Below are positions 12,401-24,400 of a stretch of DNA of 64,000 bases, one piece after another. Source of the stretch: Aquila chrysaetos chrysaetos (Eukaryota; Chordata; Aves; Accipitriformes; Accipitridae); contig NC_044029.1 of assembly GCF_900496995.4 (NCBI RefSeq), forward strand, positions 4,774,001-4,838,000, read 5' to 3'. Position 1 is the stretch's first letter. Each line of letters begins with the position of its first letter. The position numbers and the translations under genes are program-made. The notes beneath the pieces were generated by a model. That model saw only the letters and a list, made by a program, of their open reading frames with translations. It was not told the DNA's origin and searched no databases.

Positions 12401-15400
12401 GTTCTTAAATGGCATTACTGGCCGCTAACTTGAAGTTTCTTACTTTGTCTTGGAAGCTATGGGCTTCTGCGGCATGGACATCATGTCTCCATGTGAAAAT
12501 TTAAGTCACCATTACTTTTTGATTTCTCTGACATTTCCAGCCATATTTTGATTTCCTGGATAAAAAATTTAAATAGAAAAGACTGGAGGTAAACTTAATA
12601 CCTTTTCACGGTATTTTGCATTTGTTTGGATGGTGGTTAGGCATAGAAAACATTACTTCTGGACAGTGCTATTCCTTGGCATTTGTCAGAGAAGCTGTAT
12701 ATTTGGTCTTTGTGATGTCTTTCTGCCCTTTGTGTGCTGTTTGAATCTTGTGGATAACTTCAAATTTGACAGAAGGGTGAAAATTTTGGGAAATTTCAGA
12801 GGGTTTTTTTGTGCTGTTTTTCTTAAAACCACCTTCCCTCAGCCTCCCCAACAAATGTAGGAAGGTAGGAAGATAATACATACGCTACTTTGCGTCCCTC
12901 ATTGAGTCTTCTTGCCTGGTGACTAGTATAGCATAGCCTGGCAGTGGTAGTGGGAGGGGTGTACGGGCAGGTATTGGAAGCCTGGAGTTTGGCAGGACAG
13001 ATCCTTTGTGGAGGTGTGGGAGGGAGGCTGAGGTGGCTCAGGCCCAGAGGATAAGAAAACTTTCAAGTTAAACCAAGGTACCAGTTTTAAAAGGAAAACA
13101 TGGGAGTCTTAATAAAAAGATCTTAAGGAGGACACTGATAACTTTCCACAGCCTTTTCCTTAAAGAAGCTTTCAATAGACACTAAGGAATAAAAACTGAG
13201 GAAAAAAACCAGCAAATAATCCAACTAGAGGCAAAAATCTTGTTTGGACCGCCTTCTTGTATAATACTTGAGCAACTTTAAGGTACAAATCTACAGTACA
13301 CCAAGCTTTATAAGTACTGATGCTAATCGATTTTTATTGCTTTGCACGCAGTTGTTTTATACTGTACATGTCTGTTACGTTTGCATGGCTTTCAGTGTAT
13401 CATTAAGATTTGTTTTGTGTAATAGTACAAAACAAAAACACACTTTCATAGTTACATGTGACTGGTAGGTTAATAGTGAGAAGTAAGTGGCAAATTTTGG
13501 CATAGATGTTGTGGTGGGCTGACCCTGGCTGGAGGCCAGGTGCCCACCAAAGCTGCTCTATCACTCCCCTCCTCAGCTGGACAGCGGAGAGAAAATATAA
13601 TGAAAGGCTTGTGGATCGAGAGAATGACAGGGAGAGATCACTCGCCAATTACCATCATGGGCAAAACAACCTCGACTTGGGGAAATTAGTTTAATTTATG
13701 ACCAATCAAATCAGAGTAGGATAATGAGAAATAAAGCCAAACCTTAAAACACCTTCCCCCCACCCCTCCCTCCTTCCCGGCTCTACTCCACTCCCGATCT
13801 CTCTACCTCCTCCCCCTCAGCAGCGCAGGGGGACGGGGAATGGGGGTTACGATCACTTCATCACACGTTGGCTCTGCCGCTCCTTCCTCCTGAGGGGGAG
13901 GACTCCTTACTCTTCCCCTGCTCCAGCGTGGGGTCCTTCCCACAGGAGACAGTCCTCCATGAACTTCTCCAACGTGGGTCCTTCCCACAGGCTGCAGTTC
14001 TTCACAAACTGCTCCAGCGTGGGTCCCTTCCCTGGGCTGCAGTCCTTCAGGCCCAGACTGCTCCAGTGTGGGTCCCCCTGCGGGGTCACAAGTCCTGCCA
14101 GCAAACCTGCTCCAGCGTGGGCTCCTTGCTCCATGGGGCCACAGGTCCTGCCAGGAGCCTGCTCCAGCGTGGGCCTCCCACGGGGTCACAGCCTCCTTCA
14201 GGCATCCCCCTGCTCCGGCGTGGGGTCCTCCCCGGGCTGCATGTGGAGATCTGCTCCACCGTGGACCTCCGTGGGCTGCATGAGGGGGACAGCCTGCCTC
14301 ACCGTGGTCTTCACCACGGGCTGCAGGGGAATCTCTGCTCCGACGCCTGGAGCACCTCCTCCTGCTCCTTCTGCACTGACCTTGGTGTCTGCAGGGTTGT
14401 TTCTCTTGCAAAGTCTTGCTCCTCTCTCTGGCTGCTGCTGCTGTCCAGTTATTTTGTTTTTGTTGTTTTTTTTTTTTTTTCTTTCCCCTTCTTAAATATG
14501 TTATCACAGAGGCACTACCACTGTTGCTGATGGGCTCGGCCTTGGCTGGCAGCGGGTTCGTCTTGGAGCCGGCTGGCATTGGCTCTGTCGGATGTGGGGG
14601 AAGCTTCTAGCAGCTGCTTGCAGAAACCACCCCTGTAGCTCCCCTGCTACCAAAACCTTGCCATGCAAACCCGATACAGATGGCATTTGGACAGAAGTTC
14701 TCTATGAATTACTGTTTGCTTTAAGCACACTTTGATAATTGACTCTGCACTATATATTAATGCAAGACTCTAATGCAAATGTGTTACATCAGTATAACTG
14801 CAGGAATGGTTTACACTCTTAGATTAGTGAATTTAGTTATGCCTCACTTTACTATAGCTGGAGATGCACCATGAAAAGCTTGATCTGTGCTAGTACATAG
14901 ATAATCCTCCAGGAATTTGCATAGGATCTCAGCTTCACAGTTCCAAAATCCTGTAATCTGCTGTGGAAAATTTGAGAACAAGGTCATTCTCAGGGGAGAG
15001 TGATGCTGACCTTAAAAATACCCCTCTTCATGTTACTGTTGTTTGGCAACAAGGTCTTCCAAGAGTGGGTAGATTCTGGTGGTTTTTTTGTGGTTTATTT
15101 TTTTTTTATTTATTTCTGGGAAGGTGCACTTACCTGGAGTGCATTTGTCTTCATCTCACTGTAAGTGACTTTGCAGTGGTTAAAATTGTGTGGTAATGGG
15201 AACTGGAGAACCAGAAGTGCGTGAGGGAAGACGGTGAGCGATCCAGAAGTGCGTGGGGGAAGATTGTGAGTGATCCAGAGTTTGCAGTGCTTGCTTAGCA
15301 GAGCTGTAGTTTCAAGTTGCTGGACAATTGTCTGTAGATTGAGTACTAGTTAATGGTTTCTAAATCTACTGTACCATTGTTCTGTTCATTCTTTTTCACA

Positions 15401-18400
15401 GCTGATGCCTTTGACATGTTGACGCTCAGAGCATTTGCTTGCTGTTTTTTTTGGGAGGTAGGTACAGTCAGGGCTGGTGATGAGGTCTGGGAACCCACAG
15501 GGTGGTGGAAGCATTAGTGTACGGAGATGTTAGGCCAGTAACCAGTCCAGGAAGCAGAGGCATGTGGGATGCTGACACTTGGGGATTATATGGCAAGGAA
15601 GAGAAGAATTCGTGCGGAGGCCAGCTACTGGAAACCACAAGTGCAGCCTTCTATTTATGATATTTGACCTTTGCTTTACAGTTTAGCGGGCTTTATTGCT
15701 AATTCTTTTTTTCCTAAAAGGCAGATGTTACATTCAGGACTTTCTCCGATGTAGTTGTTTTACAGTGATACAATTTTAATCTAAACATTCTGAAATCTCT
15801 CTGACAATATGACATCTACTTAGGTAACCAATTTATTTTCAGTAATGCTGGTTATAGCCAGTTCTTTACATAATTGTAGCTAATGAATTGATAGACCCTG
15901 GAAGAATTTGTGCCAAAATGTGATGTACTGTTATAAAATTTTTGAATTGAGTCTTTGTGGTTTTCTGAAGCAGCTTTATCCCTATGTGTAGAAGACAGTT
16001 TTGACTGATATGTTTCTCTTTCTCCTGCTGCCTCCCCCTCAAAAATCAAAGCAAAAACATGCATGTGGTTTACTTTCTTGTGTGCAACTTACCAGTTCTT
16101 GGTGAAGGAGATCAGTGTGATCTTCCCCCTTATCCCACTCTGACAGAACAGGAAAGAATTACCATTTGGCAAGTAATTATAACTTGTCTGTGTGCCAATA
16201 TGCCGCTTTAAGTTTTGCCCTATGCAGCTGAAACCTTTAGTTTCTATTTCATATCCCCAGATTAATCCAAACTATTAGATGTAGTTGGAAGGTAATGGTG
16301 CTGGTAGCTGGCAAGGGTTTCCTGCAATCAGAATAAAAATAAGAAACAAGTGTATGCTGTATGTAGTCTGAATCGAAATGCTAAAGTTGGTGTTGCACTT
16401 CTGTGTTTTTGGCAGAGAGCCAGTACAAGGTGGAAACGTTACCACCTAGTTAAGTTACATTAACCAGAAGTTCTCAAGGTGATTAGCCTGTGGTTCATGT
16501 TGAACAGCCTTACTGTACAAACAGATTTAGCCTGGGCTGGGCTGGCACAAAAGTTTTTGTGCCACTGCAGTGAACTTGGACTGAGGGACTGATGTGGCTC
16601 AGAACTCTGCAGTAAAGGTTATTTCTTAAGCCAGATCAGTTCTGTGATCTCAGTTGTTGTTTGACTTTGCAAACCCTTGGGCTGATGAAAGGGGTGCATG
16701 GAATGGTGACTGTACAAATTAGTGCTGCTGCTGAGAAGTTAGGGCTTCCCATTTGGGCAGACCCTTGCATTTTGTGAGGAAAGGAAAAGGTGGAGGTAGT
16801 TACAGATGTGAGCGAAGTTAATCAAGAAGGACTGAGAACCAGGCTGAAATGGTGGGGAGAAAAGCAATTTGACTCACTTGTAAACTCAACAGCTGAAGCC
16901 AATGAAGAATGAGATAAAGGACTTGCACTAATTTTTAGTCATTGAGAGTGGAACTTAGGTGTAACTTTTTTTTTTTTTAAACTCTTTGCTTTTTGCTGTC
17001 GGTAGTGACTTTTCATCTGCTTTAGAAATCTTCCTGGAGGACTTGGCGGCAAATGTCTGATCTCCCCTAGGAAGCAAATATTGAAGAGACTGATGAGCAA
17101 TCACTCAAACTGAAAGATATCTCTTTTTCCTCATCACATCTTCTCCCACATAAATTGGTATATGTGGTACCCTCCAAGTGATAAGTGTTATCATTTCAAC
17201 TATAGCAGAAAATGGAGCTAGTGGCTTTCATTTTAAGTCTGTCATCTCTTTTTGAAAAACTCTAATTTGCAGTATCATCTGTGAAGTCTGAAACTGTCTA
17301 CCACATCCTCTCTAAAAGTGCTTCTGGATACAACAGTATAAACACATTTCAGATTAAAAGTTACCTTTGGATTTATGCTATAGCAGATTGACCTTGGCCA
17401 GCTGCCAGATGCCCACCCAGCCACTCTCTCAACCAGACAGGGGGAGAAAATAAGATGGAAAAAGCTCATGGGTTGAGACAAAGACGGGGAGATTGCTTAC
17501 CGATTATTATCATGGGCAAAATAGACTCGACTTGGGGAAGATTAATTTATTGCCAAGTAAAATAGAGTTGGATGGTGAGAAACAAAGGCAAAATGAAAAC
17601 AACACCTTTGCCCCCTTTTCCCACGCTCAGCTTCAGTCTTTCACTCCTGACTCCTCTACCTCCCCTCTCCCTGATGGTTGCAGGGGAATGGGAGTTTGTG
17701 GTCAGTCCATAACAGCTCCTCTCTGCTGCTGCCTCCTCCTCATGCTTTTCCTGAGCTCCAGCATGGTCCTCTCCATGGGCTGCAGCGTGGATGTCTGCTC
17801 CACTCTGGTCCTCCGTGGGCTGCAGGGAATCTCTGCGCTGGTGCCTGAAGCACCTTACCTCCTCACCCTCCTTCTCTGACCTTGGTGTTCATGCCAGGTT
17901 TGCTTACTCTTTTTTTTTTTTTTTTTTTTTAATCCCCCCCTCACTATTCTGTGTGATGCTTTCTATCCTTTCTTAAATACATTTTCCCAGATGTGCCACC
18001 AGCTTGGCTGATGGGCTCAGCTGTGCCCTGCGGCAGGTCAGTTGGAGCTGGCTGTCTCTGGCACGGTGCAGCCCCTGGCCCCTTCCCACAGAGGCCACCC
18101 CTGGAGCCCCCCTGCTACCTACACCCTGTACATATGCCTAGACGGTTATGCAGTTAAATTAGACCATACCAAACATAAGTTTTATGTCCCAAAGAAGTGA
18201 GGCAAGCTGATGTGTGTTTCTTTCAATCTGGATGCCTCCTTCATTTTACCATTACCTTTCTTCTAGGCCATCTTGGGACTATTCATGCAGCATTGCATCG
18301 TATTGTTCCTTTTATAAATGGCCAAGGCTACCAAAGAAGTTTTGTTTTGTAGGCAGCTGTTAGGAGACCCTTGCTTGTAGCACCTATGGAAGAAACTTAT

Positions 18401-21400
18401 CAAGAGATTGTTCAGATTTCATTCATTTGTACTGGTGGAAGATGCTTTCACCGACAGGCAATGCCAACTGTTAATCAGTTTCTGTTGGAAGTTACTGTCC
18501 TCTACTAGATGGCAGCGGAGTTTGTATGCTGTCAGTTAGCATTTTTTGGGTTAAAGATCAAGTTAAGAGAGCCCAGCTCACTTTTCCTGAGTTGAATTGG
18601 GAATGCTGACAGGGTTTACTTTCTCAGTAGATTTGCAGGATGGTGATTTCTGGCAAGGGGGCAGCAATAAGCACTGGGAGTTGAGCTGTGAGCTGTAATT
18701 CCTGTTGCAGATTAAGTCTTATTAAGTAAGACAAAGATACTAATCCATTTTCTGTCTTCCCTGATCTGTTCAGAATAAAGCCACCTAGGGTTAGTTGAAC
18801 CTACAGGTAAAGGTGGATGTTACCTACATTTTTTCACTGTCTGAAGTAGATTAGAGAGGGCTTGTACCTTGCCTTGGCCTGACAAAGTTGTAGGGGTGTA
18901 ACCGCCATCTTAGTAGGTGATGCTGAAGGTAAATTACTTGACTGCTGCATAGAGAATTGAGCTAGTAAATGTGCTGCTGAAAATACAAGGAAGGAATCAT
19001 TCCCCTGAGACTTTGCATAAAGATGTGGTATGGCGCCATTTTAAATATTTAAGAGCTCTAAGACCTGCAATATTTTCTCTTTGCATAAGAGGCCTTATTG
19101 TTTTCTGGTTTGAAGTTTCAGAATAATTTTGTCACAGCTATGTTGACCTCTGAAAGTCTTAATGATGTTATCTCTCTGTTTTCAAGGTACTAGCATAAAG
19201 CTGCTAGCCATAAAGATGCTTTTCTGTAGTCTCAACACTATAAAAGGTTGCCAGATAACTGTTTATAACAAGTAAGAAGATATACAGAGTCTTTGGTGTT
19301 TAAGACTTTTATAGATGGATGAAGACTTTAATTTAGCAGTTTACCATCTGTTACTGAAATTGGCTCCGTTGGTAGTTAAGCTTCTTCCTTTGGAATAAGG
19401 AGGTAGTCTCTGTATTTCCTTTTTAGGTTGGTTACAGAATAGTAATCTGTTACGCTAGTATCTCGCTGTGATTCATGCTGCAGCCTCAACTCTTTAAACC
19501 AGCCCTTTCACCAAAAGGAGCAGTCTGTTCTCCCACCCTTCTGACAGCACGTGTTTGCACCCTTTTTTTTGTTGGCACAGCTGTTTGTGGAGACATGTGG
19601 TGAACTGCATCAGGGACTCTTCTTTCTTGCGTGATTGTTTTTTTATTTTTTTTTTTTTCCTTTTTTCTTCCAGATTGGCTACATGCTATGTTTCACCATG
19701 AGGTTGAGAGACAGCTATACAGGCAAAAGTGAAGGTGCATAATAGGCTGAAATGGAAAGGCAGCACAGCTTTTTTTCTTCCTTTCTGCAGTGGCTGTTCA
19801 TTTATCAGCTTAAAATGTTCAGGCTTTGTAAAGTGTTGGGATTTCTCTAAGCTCCCTTTTTTCTAATGGATTTTATGAATTTCACCAGGTGACTTCACAG
19901 CTGATATTAAAGGACTGTGTAGAGCAGAAGACCATGTTAGATTTTGTCAGAAAGTGTATTCCTTCAATTATAACATCTCACTACTACTAAAGACTACTGT
20001 ATTTAACTTGTGGATTAATATGTAGAATTTTTTACTTATTGAAGGTAACTGTATAGCAGTAATATTGAATATGAAATAAGAAAACTGGGGTGTCAGGAAA
20101 CTGAGCATGCAGACAGCTGAATTGCTAAGCAAACCAAATTTGGCTGAAGACATGGAGCTTGGATTTCTTTGAGCTAGTTTGTGCTGACTTTGCAAGCAAG
20201 CTTCTTTCTTAAATTCTAGTGGCCTTCATACAGTAGCCTTAAAGTTCCTGTATTTTGTAGGTGCTAGATATTGATTTGTTCTTTTTTAGCCATATCTCTT
20301 GGCAGGCAGTGTGAAATTTGTGGCAATTAACTATTGCCATAGTACAGGGAATGGAATTGCAATTGTTTTTCCAAGCAAAGAATATAGTACTCCTTTCTAA
20401 AAAGCAATGAAGAAGCTTTAAATATTCTCTAATCCCATGCAGTAATTTGTTCCTTCTCTACTGGAGTGGTCTCATGTCGGACAGGTGAAGCTTTAGAGAT
20501 TTCAGTTCAGCTGCAGTGGCTCTGCTATGTAAGAAATAATGTTTGGGGTTTTTTTTGCAAATGCTTGCATACGTGAGTTTTCTGATTGTAGTTATTTGCC
20601 AGTATGCCACTGTTTGATCCTGCTTTAGTCTGTTGATAGCAAGTAAGACTTCTGAAGTACATTTTTGTTTTCCAAAAATGTAGCACACAGAAATCTTTTT
20701 TTGGTTGTTTTGACTAAGGCCTTGGCAGCTTGAGGCTATTATAAACACTTCTGCAAGACTGGAAGTGATTAAATGGATTCCTTCTTTGTACGCTTGTTCA
20801 TTTCTCCATGTGCTCTAACAATTGATTTTTGTGCATGTCTGTATGGAATCATCTTCTGGGTTGCTCAGTTCCCTTCCTTAAAGAAGGGCTCTGTCTTGTT
20901 CTGGCTGTATGAGCCAGGAGAATCCCGGTGGTTATGTCTGCTTTTCAGTAACTTTTTTTTTTCCTACTTCCACTGAAAGCAGGATAACCAAGCAAAAGCT
21001 CAAAGAATGAAACATACCCCCTGCAAATTGATCTTGCGTGTTTGCATGGCTTCTCTCAGTCTTGGCAACCCAAAAAACCTTCACCCCACCTCCTGCTCTG
21101 TTGGTCTCTTCTAAAGATCAGAGCACTCTCTTCCTGAGGCTTCTTGTCCTCACAGGTTACTGTAAAAACAGGTTGAGGGTTTCTCCCCCCTCGGCTACAA
21201 TTAGTTTTCAATTTAATGTCTTCATAGAAGAATAGCTATGCAGAATGTCAGCTACACCATCTGTCCCATCCGTATCATCTGTCACTGTACTTCAGGCCAC
21301 CTGTGTTAATAAGAACAGCTCTGCTTTTGCTTGTCAAAACACCTTCAACAGTTCTGTGTTTTTTAACCACTTAAAGATAAGAAAGATAAAATTGTGGGGG

Positions 21401-24400
21401 GCATAACTGGTTGTGAATGACAGTGTTGTGTGTTTTGGTTTTTTTTTAAAGTACTGACTGGCATGTATCTTCATTTTGGGTTTATTAATTTTCTTTAGTC
21501 AATGGAAATTATGACATTAACTTGGACTTGGAAAAAGTGGAGTAAAAGCAGGAGCGAGAAGACATCTCAATCTAAAAACATTGCAGAGTATGACAAATAG
21601 AAATAACTGCCTACGGCAGCATGGGATACTTCATTAAGAGCTTTAGAGCTCAAAATATGTCCTGAAATATCTTCTGTAAAACTTACTTCAGTATGCTAGA
21701 GGAGAGCTAATAAGAAACACTATGAAGTGCTGTTCTGGAACACTTACTTGATGGAAAGTTGTATTCCCATGAAGACAAAATTAACTGCTCTATTGTAAAA
21801 ACATTTATTGTGAGTGACGGAACTGCAAAACCTGGTTTTCTGTGAATTTGTCCTTTTTTTCTCTTTAGCATGTTAATATTTGGGTGTCCCAGCTCTTTTT
21901 ATCCTTATTGGCAGGGGTTTTTGCCAGGCAAGAATAGTACATACTTGGTTGGAATAAACTGGCCAAACAGCATGTAATACCAGAGTTCCTCATGTCTTTC
22001 TCTTCAGTAGCACTGAGCTTGATTTCTGTCTTAGCCACTGCCAGCTTACAAAATGTACAGAAAAGGTGAAATTGGACAAAGGATTCAAAGGCAGTTTGGG
22101 GGAGAAATGGGGAAGTAACAGATTGCACAAAACTCACTTTCTCAGCTAAAAAACTATTAGAAAGATTTTGCCTACAAAGGTACTGGAAAGTGAAGTATTG
22201 CATATGCCTGATCTTCCTGATTAGTTCAAAAAGGCGCGAAGTTAAAAGCGTAATTAGAATCGATTTATATACTTACTTTAACATCTTTAGATGCTGCTTT
22301 TCATTGGGCAACCATTCTCCGGGGGAAGTAATACAAAACTACAAAATAAGATCAACATGTAGTTAAACATTTCCGTGTTTGTAGATTGAGTCCACATCTC
22401 ATGACTCTCTTGTGGGTGACTTACAGGTTTGGGGGTGGGGTGGTTTTTTTTTTGGGGGGGGGGGGGGGTAATGTACACTAAAAATAACCCAACCCCCCCC
22501 AAATCTTTAACTGGTTCAGTTTCCTGATCTGGTGCCTAGTGTTGCGCTGTATACTGACAACTGTTTCTTTCAAGTATGACTTATTTCTCCAAGTCTTACA
22601 GCAAATCAAAATGATTTTTGTATCAGCATGTCTTTAACTGGCCATTTTACTGTAAAATGTGGAAGTCAAGTCCCTGATATCACTTAGAACTGGACCTACT
22701 TGTATGTTTAAGCATTTTATATGCTTAGACCTTAAAACTTAACTTTTTTATTAATTTCTCCATTTCTGTTCCTTTTCCATAGTTTCCTTCAAAATATATT
22801 GAAGATATTATAAATTCCTTCATGATCGAAGGGCAAAAACCTTATTTCCTGTCAGAATTTAGCAGGTGGTGTTGATATATTTACATACAAACATTTCACA
22901 TTCTTTTAATAAATGGCATCTTTCTTGTGTTTTTCATAGTCTAACAAGCTTGTCTGTATTATACTGTTTTAAAAAGATGCCTTTTCTGAACTGAAGATGC
23001 TTCTTAGCTTTTGCATAAAACAGTATTAGCCTGGTGCTTGCTATGGGCATGATGGCTGCATCAGAGCCTGGTGGGTATAAAAGATGAGTGTCAACCAATT
23101 CCCTCAGATTCCTTGCAAGTATTCCTCCTCATCTGTGTTTGAAAAGAGCTTCAATTATGCCAACAGTGGTGGAGCTCCATGCGCAGTGCAGGAAGCGAGG
23201 CATGCTTGCTTAAAGCATTTTTCATCTAATATTAATGTTCCGCAGGGGGCCCGAATGGGTTCTGAGTAGCCTCAGCACTGGTGTAGCTGTATGCAGCATA
23301 AATGCTTTTCTTCGCACGCCCCTTTTCTGTGGTGTTTCATAGCAAGATAACTGCATCCACGTAATGTAGAGGCATCAAGGGCTGTCTGAACATGACGACG
23401 TGCGAGCAGTGGTATAGCCCCTTCAGTATAATGCGGTACCTCAATTAAAAGAATCGTTTTTCTCATACATGGGCTCTCTCATTGTTTATTGACAAATGGT
23501 TTTTAGTGGCAGAATGTGCAGCTCGCAGTCAGGCATTGCTCCCTCAGTTACGCTGGCAGGTAGAAGTGCTGATGCTGCTGCCAGAGAACTGCTGATTCTG
23601 GGTTATTTTAAGCCAGGGTTGGCTGCCCAGTATGGTTACAGTCAGCATACTGGCATAACTAGGGAGGCAGTCTGGGGACCAGAGTGACTGAGTGGGGGCT
23701 AGGGGCTGCTGAGATCAGCCGAGCTCTTAAAATGTGTTATCCTTCATATTTAAAAACAAAAAAAAAGTCTTACATTTGAGCATGCCCATAAGAACCAAAC
23801 CCATGATTTGCCTACTAGCGTGTATCTGGCAAAGTCCAAGTGGTAGCAGCTGTGAAGAAGTTTAAAAATTGGGTCTTTTCGTTAAGTTCTTTCTTTTTTT
23901 AATTTCAAGTTTGCTCACTGTATTAGTTTGTATTTGGCATAAGACACTGTTTCCTCTGCCAAAACTGTCATACTGTAGTAAGTATATGGTCCTTCATAGG
24001 TGGAAATCCAAACTGTCCCATTTACCTGCGGTAGCCCTCATACTGAAAATTTGCTGGAAGAAATTGAGAATGTTTTATGCTTTTACAGGGATAATCTATA
24101 GTTTCTTACTCACTGACTTTCATACCACTGAACGAAAGCTTTAAGCATTTGTTGTAACTGCTTTTCTGCAAAATTACTGTACAAGTAAATAACCAGCAGA
24201 ATACAAATTCTGAGTACGTTACAAATTTATGTGTATCATTTAAAATATGCTTGCAAGAAGTGAGTGTAGACAGCTTTAAGAAGCTTGGATGGCCTGCCAG
24301 TAAAGGGCGTAAATGGCATGGGCAGCTAATGCCCATGCGGGTAAACAGGCAATATGTAGTCACAACAAGGAATTAGACCAGATAAATTTATTTTTATGTT

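Noticed and set aside
13921..14350. Regularly spaced repeats as a CRISPR-like array
   Set aside because: Repeats are degenerate, the spacers are themselves repetitive, and the array lies within an LTR of a vertebrate genome.
24316..24338. Small inverted repeat GCATGGGC ... GCCCATGC
   Set aside because: An 8-bp stem with a 7-nt loop is expected by chance at this length of sequence.
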